Source of the DNA: Oikopleura dioica
Lineage: Eukaryota > Chordata > Appendicularia > Copelata > Oikopleuridae
Direction: 5' to 3'
Assembly (NCBI GenBank): GCA_907165135.1
Contig: CAJRAX010000012.1
Span: 1 to 35,216, forward strand
Length of the DNA: 35,216 nt
Shown here: piece after piece, positions 19,060 to 32,467 of the stretch
How positions within the stretch are numbered: position 1 is the stretch's first letter
Layout of the letters: each line of letters opens with the position of its first letter
The notes under the pieces: model-generated
Told to the model about the DNA's origin: nothing
The model's input: only the letters and a program-made list of their open reading frames with translations
Database searches by the model: none
Position numbers and translations under genes: made by a program

Positions 19060-20043
19060 TTTGATGATTAGACTGAGGGTAATTTCTAGTATGAGAACGC
19101 TAGAAAAATTGTTAACAGTATTTGCACGTACGCGTGTGTTCACATATTTCTAGGCACATTAGCCAGCCCTTTTGATATCTTACGATTCAAAAGGTTTTAT
19201 TATTAATCCCTTTTAGGTTTAAAATTATTTACGCATGAATTTATCTCACGATCTTCAAAATCAACTATCCTTACAATATTCTTGTTTTTTTCTTTATTTA
19301 TTTGCTTTCAAAATAAGTTGACTGTACTTGGACGACAAATCTTTTTGGACGCCGTTGGAAGACTCCTTCTTACTGTTGAGCTTCCCGTAAGGGCTGAACG
19401 CTAAGTAGCCGCGGGCAGAATATCCCAAACCGGCAAAAAGCGTTTATAAGCGCTCACAGGTAATCGAACTCGCCGAGGACCGGTTACTGCTTTTCTAGGA
19501 AACTGACCATTTTCGACATTGCAGTTACACGTGCGCGTGACGCCGACCCGACAAGAACGACAACGACGACATCTACTACTACGACAACGACGACGGAAAC
19601 CCTGCCTGGACCGACAATGGAATTCTGACAACAACAACGACTAATGCCCTGGAATTTGTCGAGACTTGTAATAAAACAGTGGGTCACATAGTGAGAAAGC
19701 TGTTTTATTACAAGTTTTTGGCAAAAAGCGCCACCTATGGCGAATTGATAAAAATAGGAATTTTTCAAAAATATCGTAACATATTATATAATTATCTGAA
19801 ATTGATGTTACGAACACAGATGATGAAAGTTTGCCGATACCGCCTTACGTAAGAAGCCACAATGGCCGAAATGGCCCCATTTACGAAAACAATAGAAAAA
19901 TCCGGAACCAACCGGTTTCCGAAATGGAACTTTTCAAAATTTGAAATTTCAAAAATCATTCTCGATTATCAATAAAACCACCACCAGCTTATTTTATTTT
20001 TCGTGTTCTTTGCAAGGATTTTAGCAAGCCGCAATTTGTATCA
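19060..20043 (+). repeat. Element 2 3' LTR, 5'-truncated (984 bp)
   Basis: Corresponds to 15399-16380, lacking about the first 170 bp. Differences from the 5' LTR seen by eye are four substitutions and two 1-bp T-run changes. The poly(A) hairpin and bZIP palindrome are intact. It ends GTATCA, followed by TTGAG (20044-20048). Confidence 0.94.
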
Positions 20044-23000
20044 TTGAGTTCATTTTCATCGAAAAAATATTCTGATGCGTTTTTCGGCGTTTTTAGATGA
20101 TGTTGAGTTCATTTTCATCGAAAAAATATTCTGATGCGTTTTTTGGCGTTTTTAGATAATGTTGAGTTCATTTTCATCGAAAAAATATTCTGATGCGTTT
20201 TTTGGCGTTTTAAGATGATGTTGAGTTCATTTTCATCGAAAAAATATTCTGATGCTTTTTTTGGCGTTTTTAGATGATATTGAGTTCATTTTCATTGAAA
20301 AAATATTCTGATGCGTTTTTCGGCCTTTTAAGATGATGTTGAGTTCATTTTCATCGGAAAAATATTCTGATGCGTTTTTGGGCGTTTTTAGATGATGTTG
20401 AGTTCATTTTCATCGAAAAAATATTCTGATGCGTTTTTTGGCGCTTTTAGATGATGTTGAGTTCATTATAATCGAAAAAATATTCTGATGCGTTTTTTGG
20501 CGTTTTTAGATGATGTTGAGTTCATTTTCATCGAGAAAAGATTCTGATGCGTTTTTTGGCGTTTTAAGATGATGTTGAGTTCATTTTCATTGAAAAAATA
20601 TTCTGATGCGTTTTTTGGCGTTTTAAGATGATGTTGAGTTCATTTTCATCGAAAAAATATTCTGATGCGTTTTTTGGCGTTTTTAGATGATGTTGAGTTC
20701 ATTTCCATCGAAAAAATATTCTGATGCGTTTATTTGGCGTTTTTAGATGATGTTGAGTTCATTTTCATCGAAAAAATATTCTGATGCGTGTTTTGGCGTT
20801 TTTAGATGATGTTGAGTTCATTTTCATTAAAAAAATATTCTGATGCGTTTTTTGGCGTTTTTAGATGATGTTGAGTTCATTTTCATCGAAAAAATATTCT
20901 GATGCGTTTTTTGGCGTTTTTAGATGATGTTGAGTTCATTTTAATCGAAAAAATATTCTGATGCGTTTTTGGCGTTTTTAGATGATGTTGAGTTCATTTT
21001 CATCGAAAAAATATTCTGATGCGTTTTTTGGCGTTTTTAGATGATGTTGAGTTCATTTTCATCGAAAAAATATTCTGATGCGTTTTTCGGCGTTTTTAGA
21101 TGATGTTGAGTTCATTTTCTTCGAAAAAATATTCTGATGCGTTTTTCGGCCTTTTAAGATGATGTTGAGTTCATTTTCATCCGAAAAATATTCTGATGCG
21201 TTTTTTGGCGTTTTTAGATGATGTTGAGTTCATTTTCATCGAGAAAAGATTCTGATGCGTTTTTTGGCGTTTTAAGATGATGTTGAGTTCATTTTCATTG
21301 AAAAAATATTCTGATGCGTTTTTTGGCGTTTTTAGATGATGTTGAGTTCATTTTCATCGAAAAAATATTCTGATGCGTTTTTGGCGTTTTTAGATGATGT
21401 TGAGTTCATTTTCATCGAAAAAATATTCTGATGCGTTTTTTGGCGTTTTTAGATGATGTTGAGTTCATTTACATCGGAAAAATATTCTGATGCATTTTTT
21501 GGCGTTTTTAGATGATGTTGAGTTCATTTTCATCGAAAAAATATTCTGATGCGTTTTTTGGCGTTTTTAAAATGATGTTGAGTTCATTTTCATCGAAAAA
21601 ATATTCTGATGCGTTTTTTGGCCTTTTAAGATGATGTTGAGTTCATTTTCATCGAAAAAATATTCTGATGCGTTTTTTGGCGTTTTTAGATAATGTTGAG
21701 TTCATTTTCATCGAAAAAATATTCTGATGCGTTTTTGGCGTTTTTAGATGATGTTGAGTTCATTTTCATCGAAAAATATTCTGATGCTTTTTTGGCGTTT
21801 TTAGATGATGTTGAGTTCATTTTCATCGAAAAAATATTCTGATGCGTTTTTGGCGTTTTTAGATGATGTTGAGTTCATTTTCATCGAAAAATATTCTGAT
21901 GCGTTTTTGGCGTTTTTAGATGATGTTGAGTTCATTTTCATCGAAAAAATATTCTGATGCGTTTTTGGCGTTTTTAGATGATGTTGAGTTCATTTTCATC
22001 GAAAAAATATTCTGATGCGTTTTTTGGCGTTTTAAGATGATGTTGAGTTCATTTTCATCGGAAAAATATTCTGATGCGTTTTTGGCGTTTTTAGATGATG
22101 TTGAGTTCATTTTCATCGAAAAAATATTCTGATGCGTTTTTTGGCGTTTTTAGATGATGTTGAGTTCATTTTCATCGAAAAAATATTCTGATGCGTTTTT
22201 GGCGTTTTTAGATGATGTTGAGTTCATTTTCATCGAAAAAATATTCTGATGCGTTTTTTGGCGTTTTAAGATGATGTTGAGTTCATTTTCATCGAAAAAA
22301 TATTCTGATGCGTTTTTTGGCGTTTTAAGATGATGTTGAGTTCATTTTCATCGGAAAAATATTCTGATGCGTTTTTTGGCGTTTTTAGATGATGTTGAGT
22401 TCATTTTCATCGAAAAAATATTCTGATGCGTTTTTGGCGTTTTTAGATGATGTTGAGTTCATTTTCATCGGAAAAATATTCTGATGCGTTTTTGGCGTTT
22501 TTAGATGATGTTGAGTTCATTTTAATCGAAAAAATATTCTGATGCGTTTTTGGCGTTTTTAGATGATGTTGAGTTCATTTTCATCGAAAAAATATTCTGA
22601 TGCGTTTTTGGCATTTTTAGATGATGTTGAGTTCATTTTCATCGAAAAAATATTCTGATGCGTTTTTGGCGTTTTTAGATGATGTTGAGTTCATTTTCAT
22701 CGAAAAAATATTCTGATGCGTTTTTGGCGTTTTAAGATGATGTTGAGTTCATTTTCATCGGAAAAATATTCTGATGCATTTTTTGGCGTTTTTTGATGAT
22801 GTTGAGTTCATTTTCATTTCAAAAATATTCTGATGCAATTTTTGGCGTTTTTTGATGATGTTGAGTTCATTTTCATCGGAAAAATATTCTGATGCGTTTT
22901 TGGCGTTTTTAGATGATGTTGAGTTCATTTTCATCGGAAAAATATTCGGATGCATTTTTGGCGTTTTAAGATGATGTTGAGTTCATTTTCATCGAAAAAA

Positions 23001-26000
23001 TATTCTGATGCGTTTTTGGCGTTTTTAGATGATGTTGAGTTCATTTACATCGGAAAAATATTCTGATGCGTTTTTGGCGTTTTTAGATGATGTTGAGTTC
23101 ATTTTCATCGAAAAATATTCTGATGCGTTTTTTGGCGTTTTTAAAATGATGTTGAGTTCATTTTCATCGAAAAAATATTCTGATGCATTTTTCAACTTTT
23201 AAGATGATGTTGAGTTCATTTTCATCAAAAAAATATTCTGATGCGTTTTTGGCGTTTTTAGATAATGTTGAGTTCATTTTCATCGGAAAAATATTCTGAT
23301 GCGTTTTTTGGCGTTTTTAGATGATGTTGAGTTCATTTTCATCGAAAAATATTCTGATGCGTTTTTTGGCGTTTTTAGATGATGTTGAGTTCATTTTAAT
23401 CGAAAAATATTCTGATGCGTTTTTTGGCGTTTTTAGATGATGTTGAGTTCATTTTCATCGAAAAAATATTCTGATGCGTTTTTGGTAATTTTAGATGATG
23501 TTGAGTTCATTTTTATTGAAAAAATATTCTGATGCGTTTTTTGGCGTTTTAAGATGATGTTGAGTTCATTTTCATCGAAAAAATATTCTGATGCGTTTTT
23601 TGGCGTTTTTTGATGATGTTGAGTTCATTTTCATCGAAAAAATATTCTGATGCGTTTTTTGGCGTTTTAAGATGATGTTGAGTTCATTTTCATCGAAAAA
23701 ATATTCTGATGCGTTTTTTGGCGTTTTTAGATAATGTTGAGTTCATTTTCATCGAAAAAATATTCTGATGCGTTTTTTGGCGTTTTAAGATGATGTTGAG
23801 TTCATTTTCATCGAAAAAATATTCTGATGCTTTTTTTGGCGTTTTTAGATGATGTTGAGTTCATTTTCATTGAAAAAATATTCTGATGCGTTTTTTGGCG
23901 TTTTTTGATGATGTTGAGTTCATTTTCATCGGAAAAATATTCTGATGCGTTTTTGGCGTTTTTAGATGATGTTGAGTTCATTTTCATCGAAAAAATATTC
24001 TGATGCGTTTTTGGCGTTTTAAGATGATGTTGAGTTCATTTTAATCGAAAAAATATTCTGATGCGTTTTTGGCGTTTTTAGATGATGTTGAGTTCATTTT
24101 CATCGAAAAAATATTCTGATGCGTTTTTGGCGTTTTTAGATGATGTTGAGTTCATTTTCATCGAATAAATATTCTGATGCGTTTTTTGGCGTTTTTTGAT
24201 GATGTTGAGTTCATTTTCATCGAAAAAATATTCTGATGCGTTTTTTGGCGTTTATAGATGATGTTGAGTTCATTTTCATCGGAAAAATATTCTGATGCGT
24301 TTTTCGGCGTTTTTAGATGATGTTGAGTTCATTTTCATCGAAAAAATATTCTGATGCGTTTTTGGCGTTTTTAGATGATGTTGAGTTCATTTTAATCGAA
24401 AAAATATTCTGATGCGTTTTTGGCGTTTTTAGATGATGTTGAGTTCATTTTCATCGAAAAAATATTCTGATGCGTTTTTTGGCGTTTTTAGATGATGTTG
24501 AGTTCATTTTCATCGAAAAAATATTCTGATGCGTTTTTGGCGTTTTTAGATGATGTTGAGTTCATTTTCATCGAAAAAATATTCTGATGCGTTTTTTGGC
24601 GTTTTTAGATGATGTTGAGTTCATTTTCATCGAAAAAATATTCTGATGCGTTTTTGGCGTTTTTAGATGATGTTGAGTTCATTTTCATCGGAAAAATATT
24701 CTGATGCGTTTTTTGGCGTTTTTAAGATGATGTTGAGTTCATTTTCATCGAAAAAATATTCTGATGCGTTTTTGGCGTTTTTAGATGATGTTGAGTTCAT
24801 TTTCATCGAAAAAATATTCTGATGCGTTTTTGGCGTTTTAAGATGATGTTGAGTTCATTTTCATCGAAAAAATATTCTGATGCGTTTTTTGGCGTTTTTA
24901 GATGATGTTGAGTTCATTTTCATCGAAAAAATATTCTGATGCGTTTTTGGCGTTTTTAGATGATGTTGAGTTCATTTTCATCGAAAAAATATTCTGATGC
25001 TTTTTTTGGCGTTTTTAGATGATGTTGAGTTCATTTTCATTGAAAAAATATTCTGATGCGTTTTTTGGCGTTTTTTGATGATGTTGAGTTCATTTTCATC
25101 GAAAAAATATTCTGATGCGTTTTTTGGCGTTTTTTGATGATGTTGAGTTCATTTTCATCGAAAAAATATTCTGATGCGTTTTTTGGCGTTTTTAGATGAT
25201 GTTGAGTTCATTTTCATTAAAAAAATATTCTGATGCGTTTTTTGGCGTTTTTAGATGATGTTGAGTTCATTTTAATCGAAAAAATATTCTGATGCGTTTT
25301 TTGGCGTTTTAAGATGATTTTGAGTTCATTTTCATCGCAAAAATATTCTGATGCGTTTTTGGCGTTTTTAGATGATGTTGAGTTCATTTTAATCGAAAAA
25401 TATTCTGATGCGTTTTTGGCGTTTTTGATGATGTTGAGTTCATTTTCATCGAAAAAATATTCTGATGCGTTTTTGGCGTTTTTAGATGATGTTGAGTTCA
25501 TTTTCATCGAAAAATATTCTGATGCGTTTTTGGCGTTTTTGATGATGTTGAGTTCATTTTCATCGAAAAAATATTCTGATGCGTTTTTTGGCGTTTTTAG
25601 ATGATGTTGAGTTCATTTTCATTAAAAAAATATTCTGATGCGTTTTTTGGCGTTTTTAGATGATGTTGAGTTCATTTTCATCGAAAAAATATTCTGATGC
25701 GTTTTTTGGCGTTTTAAGATGATTTTGAGTTCATTTTCATTGAAAAAAATATTCTGATGCGTTTTTTGGCGTTTTTAGATGATGTTGAGTTCATTTTCAT
25801 CGAAAAAATATTCTGATGCGTTTTTCGGCGTTTTTAGATGATGTTGAGTTCATTTTCATCGAAAAAATATTCTGATGCGTTTTTTGGCCTTTGAAGATGA
25901 TGTTGAGTTTATTTTCATCGGAAAAATATTCTGATGTTTTTTGGCGTTTTTAGATGATGTTGAGTTCATTTTCATCGAAAAAAGATTCTGATGCGTTTTT

Positions 26001-26700
26001 GGCGTTTTAAGATGATGTTGAGTTCATTTTCATCGAAAAAATATTCTGATAACATTTTTGGCGCTTTTAGATGATGTTGAGTTCATTTTAATCACAAAAA
26101 TATTATGATGCGTTTTTGGCGTTTTTAGATGATGTTGAGTTCATTTTCATTGCTCAAAAATATTCTGATGCGTTTTTTTGCGTTTTTAGATGATGTTGAG
26201 TTCATTTTCATCGAAAAAATATTCTGATGCGTTTTTGGCGTTTTTTTGTGATGATGTTGAGTTCATTTTCATCGGAAAAATATTCTGATGCGTTTTTTGG
26301 CGTTTTTAGATGATGTTAAGTTCATTTAAATCGGAAAAATATTCTGATGCATTTTTGGCGTTTTTAGATGATGTTGAGTTCATTTTCATCGAAAAATATT
26401 CTGATGCGTTTTTGGCGTTTTTAGATGATGTTGAGTTCATTTTCATCGAAAAATATTCTGATGCGTTTTTCGGGTTTTAAGATGATGTTGAGTTCTATTT
26501 TCATCGGAAAAATATTCTGATGCGTTTTTCGGCGTTTAAAGATGATGTTGAGTTCATTTTCATCTAAAAAATATTCTGATAAAGTTTTTGGCGATTTTAG
26601 ATGATGTTGAGTTCATTTTAATCGAATTGACAAAAAAATATTCTGATGCGTTTTCAGGCGTTTTTAGATGATGTTGAGTTCCATTTTCATCGAGAAAAGC
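20044..26700 (-). repeat. 59-bp satellite array, reverse orientation (longest uninterrupted block)
   Basis: About 113 reverse monomers with no insertion. Higher-order markers recur: GAGAAAAGATT at about 20532 and 21240, ACATCGG with GCATTTT near 21470, TTTACATCGG near 23045, and GATAATG at about 21690 and 23260. Sequence is regular until about 25900. It then loosens, with unusual variants such as GATAACATTTT (26048) and GAATTGACAAAAA (26625), and ends in a scrambled junction at about 26700. Confidence 0.96.
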
Positions 26701-26716
26701 CGTAGTTGAAAAAGCT
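26701..26716. other. Orientation-switch junction (reverse to forward)
   Basis: Reverse monomers end in CATCGAGAAAAG. Then come about 16 bp not typical of the monomer (CCGTAGTTGAAAAAGC), then forward monomers start at TGCATCAGAATATT. This differs from the clean junction at 2700 and the one at 6383. Confidence 0.75.
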
Positions 26717-29700
26717 GCATCAGAATATTTTTCGATGAAAATGAACTCAACATCATCTTAAAACGCCAAAAACGCATTAGAATATTTTTCGATGAAAATG
26801 AACTCAACATTATCTAAAAACGCCAAAAACGCATCAGAATATTTTTCGATGAAAATGAACTCAACATCAATGAAGGAAAAGGCCAAAAACGCATCAGAAT
26901 TTATTTTTTCGATGAAAATGAACTCAACATCATTTCGCAAAAACTTCCAAAAACGCATCAGAATATTTTTTCGATGACAATGAACTCAACATCATTCGAC
27001 AAAACGCAAAAAACGCATCAGAATATTTTTTCGATGAAAATGAACTCAACATCATCTAAAAACGCCAAAAACGCATCAGAATATTTTTCCGATGAAAATG
27101 AACTCAACATCATCAAAAACGCCAAAAACGCATCAGAATATTTTTTCAATGAAAATGAACTCAACATCATCTAAAAACGCCAAAAAAGCATAAGAATATT
27201 TTTATGATGAAAATGAACTCAACATCATTTTAAAACGCCAAAAACGCATCAGAATATTTTTTCGATGACAATGAACTCAACATTATCTAAAAACGCCAAA
27301 AACGCATCAGTGTTATTTTTTCGATGAAAATGAACTCAACATCATCTTAAAAGGCCAAAAACGCATCAGAATATTTTTCGATGAAAATGAACTCAACATC
27401 ATTTTAAAAACGCCAAAAACGCATCAGAATATTTTTTCGATGAAAATGAACTCAACATCATCTGAAAAACGCCAAAAATGCATCCGAATATTTTTCCGAT
27501 AAATGAACTCAACATCATCTAAAAACGCCAAAAACGCATCAGCGCTTTTTTCGATGAAAATGAACTCAACATCATCTAAAAACGCCAAAAGCGCATCAGA
27601 ATATTTTTTGATGAAAATGAACTCAACATCATCTAAAAACGCCAAAAACGCTATCGATATTTTTTCAATGAAAATGAACTCAACATCATCTTTAAACGCC
27701 AAAAACGCATCAGAATATTTTCTCGATGAAAATGAACTCAACATCATCTAAAAACGCCAAAAACGCATCAGAATATTTTTCGATGAAAATGAACTCAACA
27801 TTATCTAAAAACGCCAAAAACGCATCAGAATATTTTTTCGATGAAAATGGGGTTCAACATCATCTTAAAACGCCAAAAACGCATCAGAATATTTTTTCGA
27901 TTAAAATGAACTCAACATCATCTTAAAACGCCAAAAACGCATCAGAATATTTTTGCGATGAAAATGAACTCAACATCATCTAAAATTGCCAAAAACGCAC
28001 TCGAATATTTATTTCGATGAAAATGAACTCAACATCATCTAAAAACGCCAAAAACGCATCAGAATTTTTTTCGATGAAAATGAACTCAACATTATCTAAA
28101 AACGCCAAAAACGCATCTTATTTTTTCGATGAAAATGAACTCGACATCATTTTAAAACGAAAAACGCATCAGAATATTTTTCGACCTAAATGAACTCAAC
28201 ATCATCTGAAAACGCCAAAAACGCATCAGAATTTTTTCGATGAAAATGAACTCAACATCATCTAAAAACGCCAAAAACGCATCAGAATATTTTTTCGATG
28301 AAAATGAACTCAACATCATCTGAAAAACGCCAAAAACGCATGGAATTTTTTTCTGCATGAAAATGAACTCAACATCATCTTAAACGCTCAAAAACGCATC
28401 AGAATCTTTTCTCGATGAAAATGAACTCAACATCATCTAAAACGCCCAAAAAGGGTGCATCAGAATATTTTTATGATGAAAATGAACTCAACATCATATC
28501 TAAAAACGCCAAAAACGCATCAGAATATTTTTTCGATGAAAATGAACTCAACATCATCTTAAAACGCCAAAAACGCATCAGAATTTTTTTCGATTAAAAT
28601 GAACTCAACATCATCTTAAAACGCCAAAAACGCATCAGAATATTTTTGCGATGAAAATGAACTCAACATCATCTAAAATGTGAAAAACGTTTCAGAATAT
28701 TTTTCGATGAAAATGAACTCAACATCATCTGAAAACGCCAAAAACGCATCAGAATATTTTTCCGATGAAAATGAACTCAACATCATCTGAAAAACGCGGG
28801 GAAAAACGCATCAGAATATTTTTTCGATGAAAATGAACTCAACATCATCTAAAAACGCAAGAAAGCATCAGAATATTTTTTCGGAAAATGAAAATGAACT
28901 CAACATCATCTTAAATTTTTCAAAAACGCATCTTCGAATTTTTCGATTAAAATGAACTCATTCATCATTTTGAAAACAAATCAACGCAAGTAAGAGCATA
29001 TTGCTTTTCGATGAGTCATGAACTCAACATCAATCTATAAAACGCCAAAAACGCATCAGAAGGTTTTTTCGATGAAAATGAACTCAACATCATCTTAAAA
29101 CGCCAAGTGCGCATCAGAATATTTTTCAAAATGAAAATAAACTCAACATTCATTCTTTTTCAAAACGCATCAGAATATTTTTCGATGAGAATGAACTCAA
29201 CATCATCTAAAAACGCCAAAAACGCATCAGAATGGTTTAATGAAAATGAACTCAACATCATCTAAAAACGCCAAAAACGCATCAAATCTTTTTTCAATGA
29301 AAATGAACTCAACGATCATCTAAAACGCCAAAAACGCATCATCAAGAATTTTTAATTAAAATGAACTCAACATCATGTAAAAACGAAAAACGATCAGAAT
29401 ATTTTTCGATGGCCATGATTAATTTCAACATAATCTTATAAACGCCAAAAACGCATCAGAATATTTTTTTAATGAAAATGAACTCAACATCATCTAGAAA
29501 ACGCCAAAAACGCATCAGAATTTTTTTCGATTAAAATGAACTCAACATCATCTTAAAACGCCGAAAACTGCATTTGAATACCTTTTTCGAATAGGAAATG
29601 AACTGTAAGACATTCATCGCTTAAAACATCTAAAACGCATACGAATATTTTCTTCATTGTTTTAATGTACTCAACATCATCTAAAACGCCAACAAACGCA

Positions 29701-30432
29701 GTCGAACTTTCTCGATGAAAATGAACTCAACATCATCAAAAACGCTCCAACAATTTCGCATCAGAATAACTCTTTTTTTTCGATGGAAATGAACTCAACA
29801 TCATCTGAGAAAACGCCAAAAACGCATCAGAATAATTTTTCGATAAAAATGAACTCAACATCATCAAAAACGCCAAAAACGCATCAGAATATTTTTCGAT
29901 AAAATGAACTCAACATCATCTAAAAACGCATCAGAATTTTTTGCGATGAAAATGAACTCAACATCATCAAAAACGCCAAAAACGCATCAAAATTTCCGTC
30001 CATTTTCGATTAAAATGAACTCAACATCATCTTAAAACGCCAAAAACGCATCAGAATATTTTTGCGATGAATGAACTCAACATCATCGAAAATTGGAAAA
30101 ACGCATCAGAATATTTTATCGATGAAAATGAACTCAACATCATCTAAAAACGCTTTAAAAAACGCATCAGAATATATTTTTCGATTAAAATGAACTCAAC
30201 ATCATCTAAAAACGCCAAAAACGCATCAGAACGCTTTTTTCGATGAAAATGAACTCAACATTATCTAAAAACGCCAAAAACGCATCAGAAAATTTTTTCG
30301 ATGTCCTTGAACTCAACATCATCTTAAAAGGCCAAAATCGTCATCAGAATATTTTTTCGATGAAAATGAACTCAACATCATTTAAAAACGCCAAAAAATG
30401 CATCCGAATATTTTTCCGATGTAAATGAACTC
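26717..30432 (+). repeat. 59-bp satellite, forward orientation, degenerate
   Basis: Forward monomers with many private substitutions, small indels and replaced patches, worst at about 28800-30100. A runs before CGC are mostly five bases here instead of six. The stretch from about 30003 follows positions 1-424 monomer by monomer (TTGCGATG, then ATTG variants, TTATCGATG, CATTATC, CTTAAAAGGCC, GCATCCG, CCGATGTAAATG). It ends in AACTC (30428-30432). Confidence 0.93.
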
Positions 30433-31513
30433 TGATGCCAATTAGCTGCAAATTAGTTCTCTAAGCTAGAATCCTGCGAAGAATGAGGCTAAAATTCGAA
30501 ACGTGGCTGTATTATTTTGGGTTTGAAGAGAGTGATTTTTAAATTTTCAAAATTTCAATTTCGCATTTCGCGCAGGTGCTATTACTTCCAAGTAAGGCGC
30601 AGCGCATTTCGCGCCGATGTTTTTCTTTCCAAATTAGGCGCAGCGCTTTCGCGCATTTGTTTTCTTCGCTGATTTCAATTTCGCTCCAACAGCCACGTTC
30701 GCTTCAAATTTTATCGCAAGAATCGAATTTAATCAATAAGTTCAATTTCCAACTATGTTGCCATATCCCTTATCAATAAAAATTCTATTCGTTCATATTT
30801 TTACCAAAGCCAGTTCCATGTTCGTTGTCAGTCCATTGCGTTGTCGTTGTCGTTGAAGAAGAAGTCGCCGCCATTGTTGAAGCTGCAGTTTTGTCGGTTT
30901 TAAGGAGAATTTTCAGTTAATCCTAAAGCGAGGAAAAAAGGTGATCAATCAATTTTGCCTACCAGGAGCACTTACAGACAGCGCCATCCCGAGGAGCACG
31001 GGGTCAACACTGTTCAAGCCGCTTAAAGCGGAACTCACTTAGAGGATGAATTTATCATGCAACAGCTTCGTTGTAGTTGAAGAAGAATACCAATTGATTC
31101 GTCCAATATGTCGAAAAGATTTTTGTTGTCGTTTGTAAGAGTCAGCTTGATTCATCAATTAATAATTTGAAGAGCTCGAATATTGAAAAACTAAAGTGTG
31201 AGCACATGTCTTTCAATAAAATCAGAGCCAAGAATACTGGATAGAATTTGATTCTCCCCAGCAGACAACTGAAAACCGTCGAAACGGGTGGCTAATATTG
31301 ACCTTTTGAGTCGAAATAACGCGTACGTTATGAAGGAAAAATAGAATTTTATGAACTCATGCAATATCCGAGATTTGGATCGTAAAAATCATCAGAACAA
31401 TTTAACCGTGAATTTCATGATTTCAACCTAATTGGCTGAAAAAATTTGTGAGAAGTAAATTTGAAAATTTTTATTTTTTTCTCTTGGTTCTTTCCCGTCA
31501 CTTCTTAGTATCA
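30433..31513 (-). mobile_element. Solo LTR, duplicated copy of 425-1442 (1081 bp)
   Basis: Begins TGATGCC and ends GTATCA with AACTC on both sides, the same insertion site and flanking variants as 425-1442. It is therefore a copy made by duplication of the region, not a second insertion. It differs by scattered small changes and by extra sequence at about 31206-31270, between GTGAGCAC and AAAACCGTCG. Confidence 0.92.
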
Positions 31514-32467
31514 AACTCAACATCATCTAAAAACGCCTTGCATCAGATTATTTTTTCGATGAAAATGAACTCAACTTTCATCTAAAAACGCCAAAAACGC
31601 ATGGGCAATTTTTTCGATGAAAATGAACTCAACATCATCTAACGACGCCAAAAACGCATCAGAATATCTTTTCAATGAAAATGAACTCAATTTCATGGCC
31701 TTCGCCAAAAACGCATCAGAATTTTCTTGATGATCTGATGAACTCAACATCATCTAAAAACGCCAAAAATTGCATCAGTCGTTTTCTTTCGATTAAAATG
31801 AACTCAAGTTTTCATCTGCTTCGCGAAAAACGCATCAGAATATTTTTTCGATGAAAATGAACTTAGCATCATTTTGAAACGCCGAAAAACGCATGGAGAA
31901 TGTTTTTCCGATGAAAATGAACTCAACATCATCTCAAAAGGCTTCGAAAAACGCATCAGAATATCCTTTTTCGATGAAAATGAACTCAACATCATCTTAA
32001 AAACGAGAAAAAATTCATCAGAATATTTTTTCGATGAAAATGAACTCAACATCATCTAAAAACGCCAAAAACGCTTCAGATTTTTTTTTCGATGAAAATG
32101 AACTCAACATCATCTAAAAACGCTGAAAAACGCATCAGAATATTTTTTCGATTAAAATGAACTCAACATCATCTAAAAACGCCAAAAACGCATCAGAATA
32201 TTCCTTTTTCGATGAAAATGAACTCAACATCATCAAAAAACGCCTGAAAAACGCATCAGAATACTTTTTTAAATGAAAATGAACTCAACATTATCTAAAA
32301 ACGCCAAAAACGCATCAGAATATTTTTTCGATGAAAATGAACGTCAATTTTCATCTTGAAAAAGGCCATAAAACGCATCAGAATATATTTTCGATGAAAA
32401 TGAACTCAACATCATTTTAAAAACGCCAAAAAACGCATCAGTTGTATTCTTTCGATGAAAATGAACT
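31514..32467 (+). repeat. 59-bp satellite, forward orientation, degenerate, to array end
   Basis: Colinear with 1443 to about 2390 (ATATCTTTTCAATG then TTTTCTTGATG; CATTATC; GGCCATAAAACGC with ATATATTTTC), but much more mutated. It ends at ATGAACT, where non-satellite sequence starting TGATACC begins. Confidence 0.92.

Larger units (their letters stand above)
15229..20043 (+). mobile_element. Internally deleted Ty3/gypsy-type retrotransposon (element 2)
   Basis: A plus-strand element with ends TGATAC/GTATCA and TTGAG duplicated at 15224-15228 and 20044-20048. It holds a complete 5' LTR, gag, protease and the reverse transcriptase through YMDD. A single junction at about 19060 then fuses pol to a position about 170 bp inside the 3' LTR, removing RNase H, integrase and the start of that LTR. 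The protein relatives in element 1 show it is the same superfamily but a different family. LTRs differ by about four substitutions and two homopolymer indels over 980 bp, so the copy is young. Confidence 0.95.

Noticed and set aside
20044-26700. CRISPR-like regular repeats
   Set aside because: The whole 59-bp period is conserved with no unique spacers, and no cas genes are present. It is satellite DNA.
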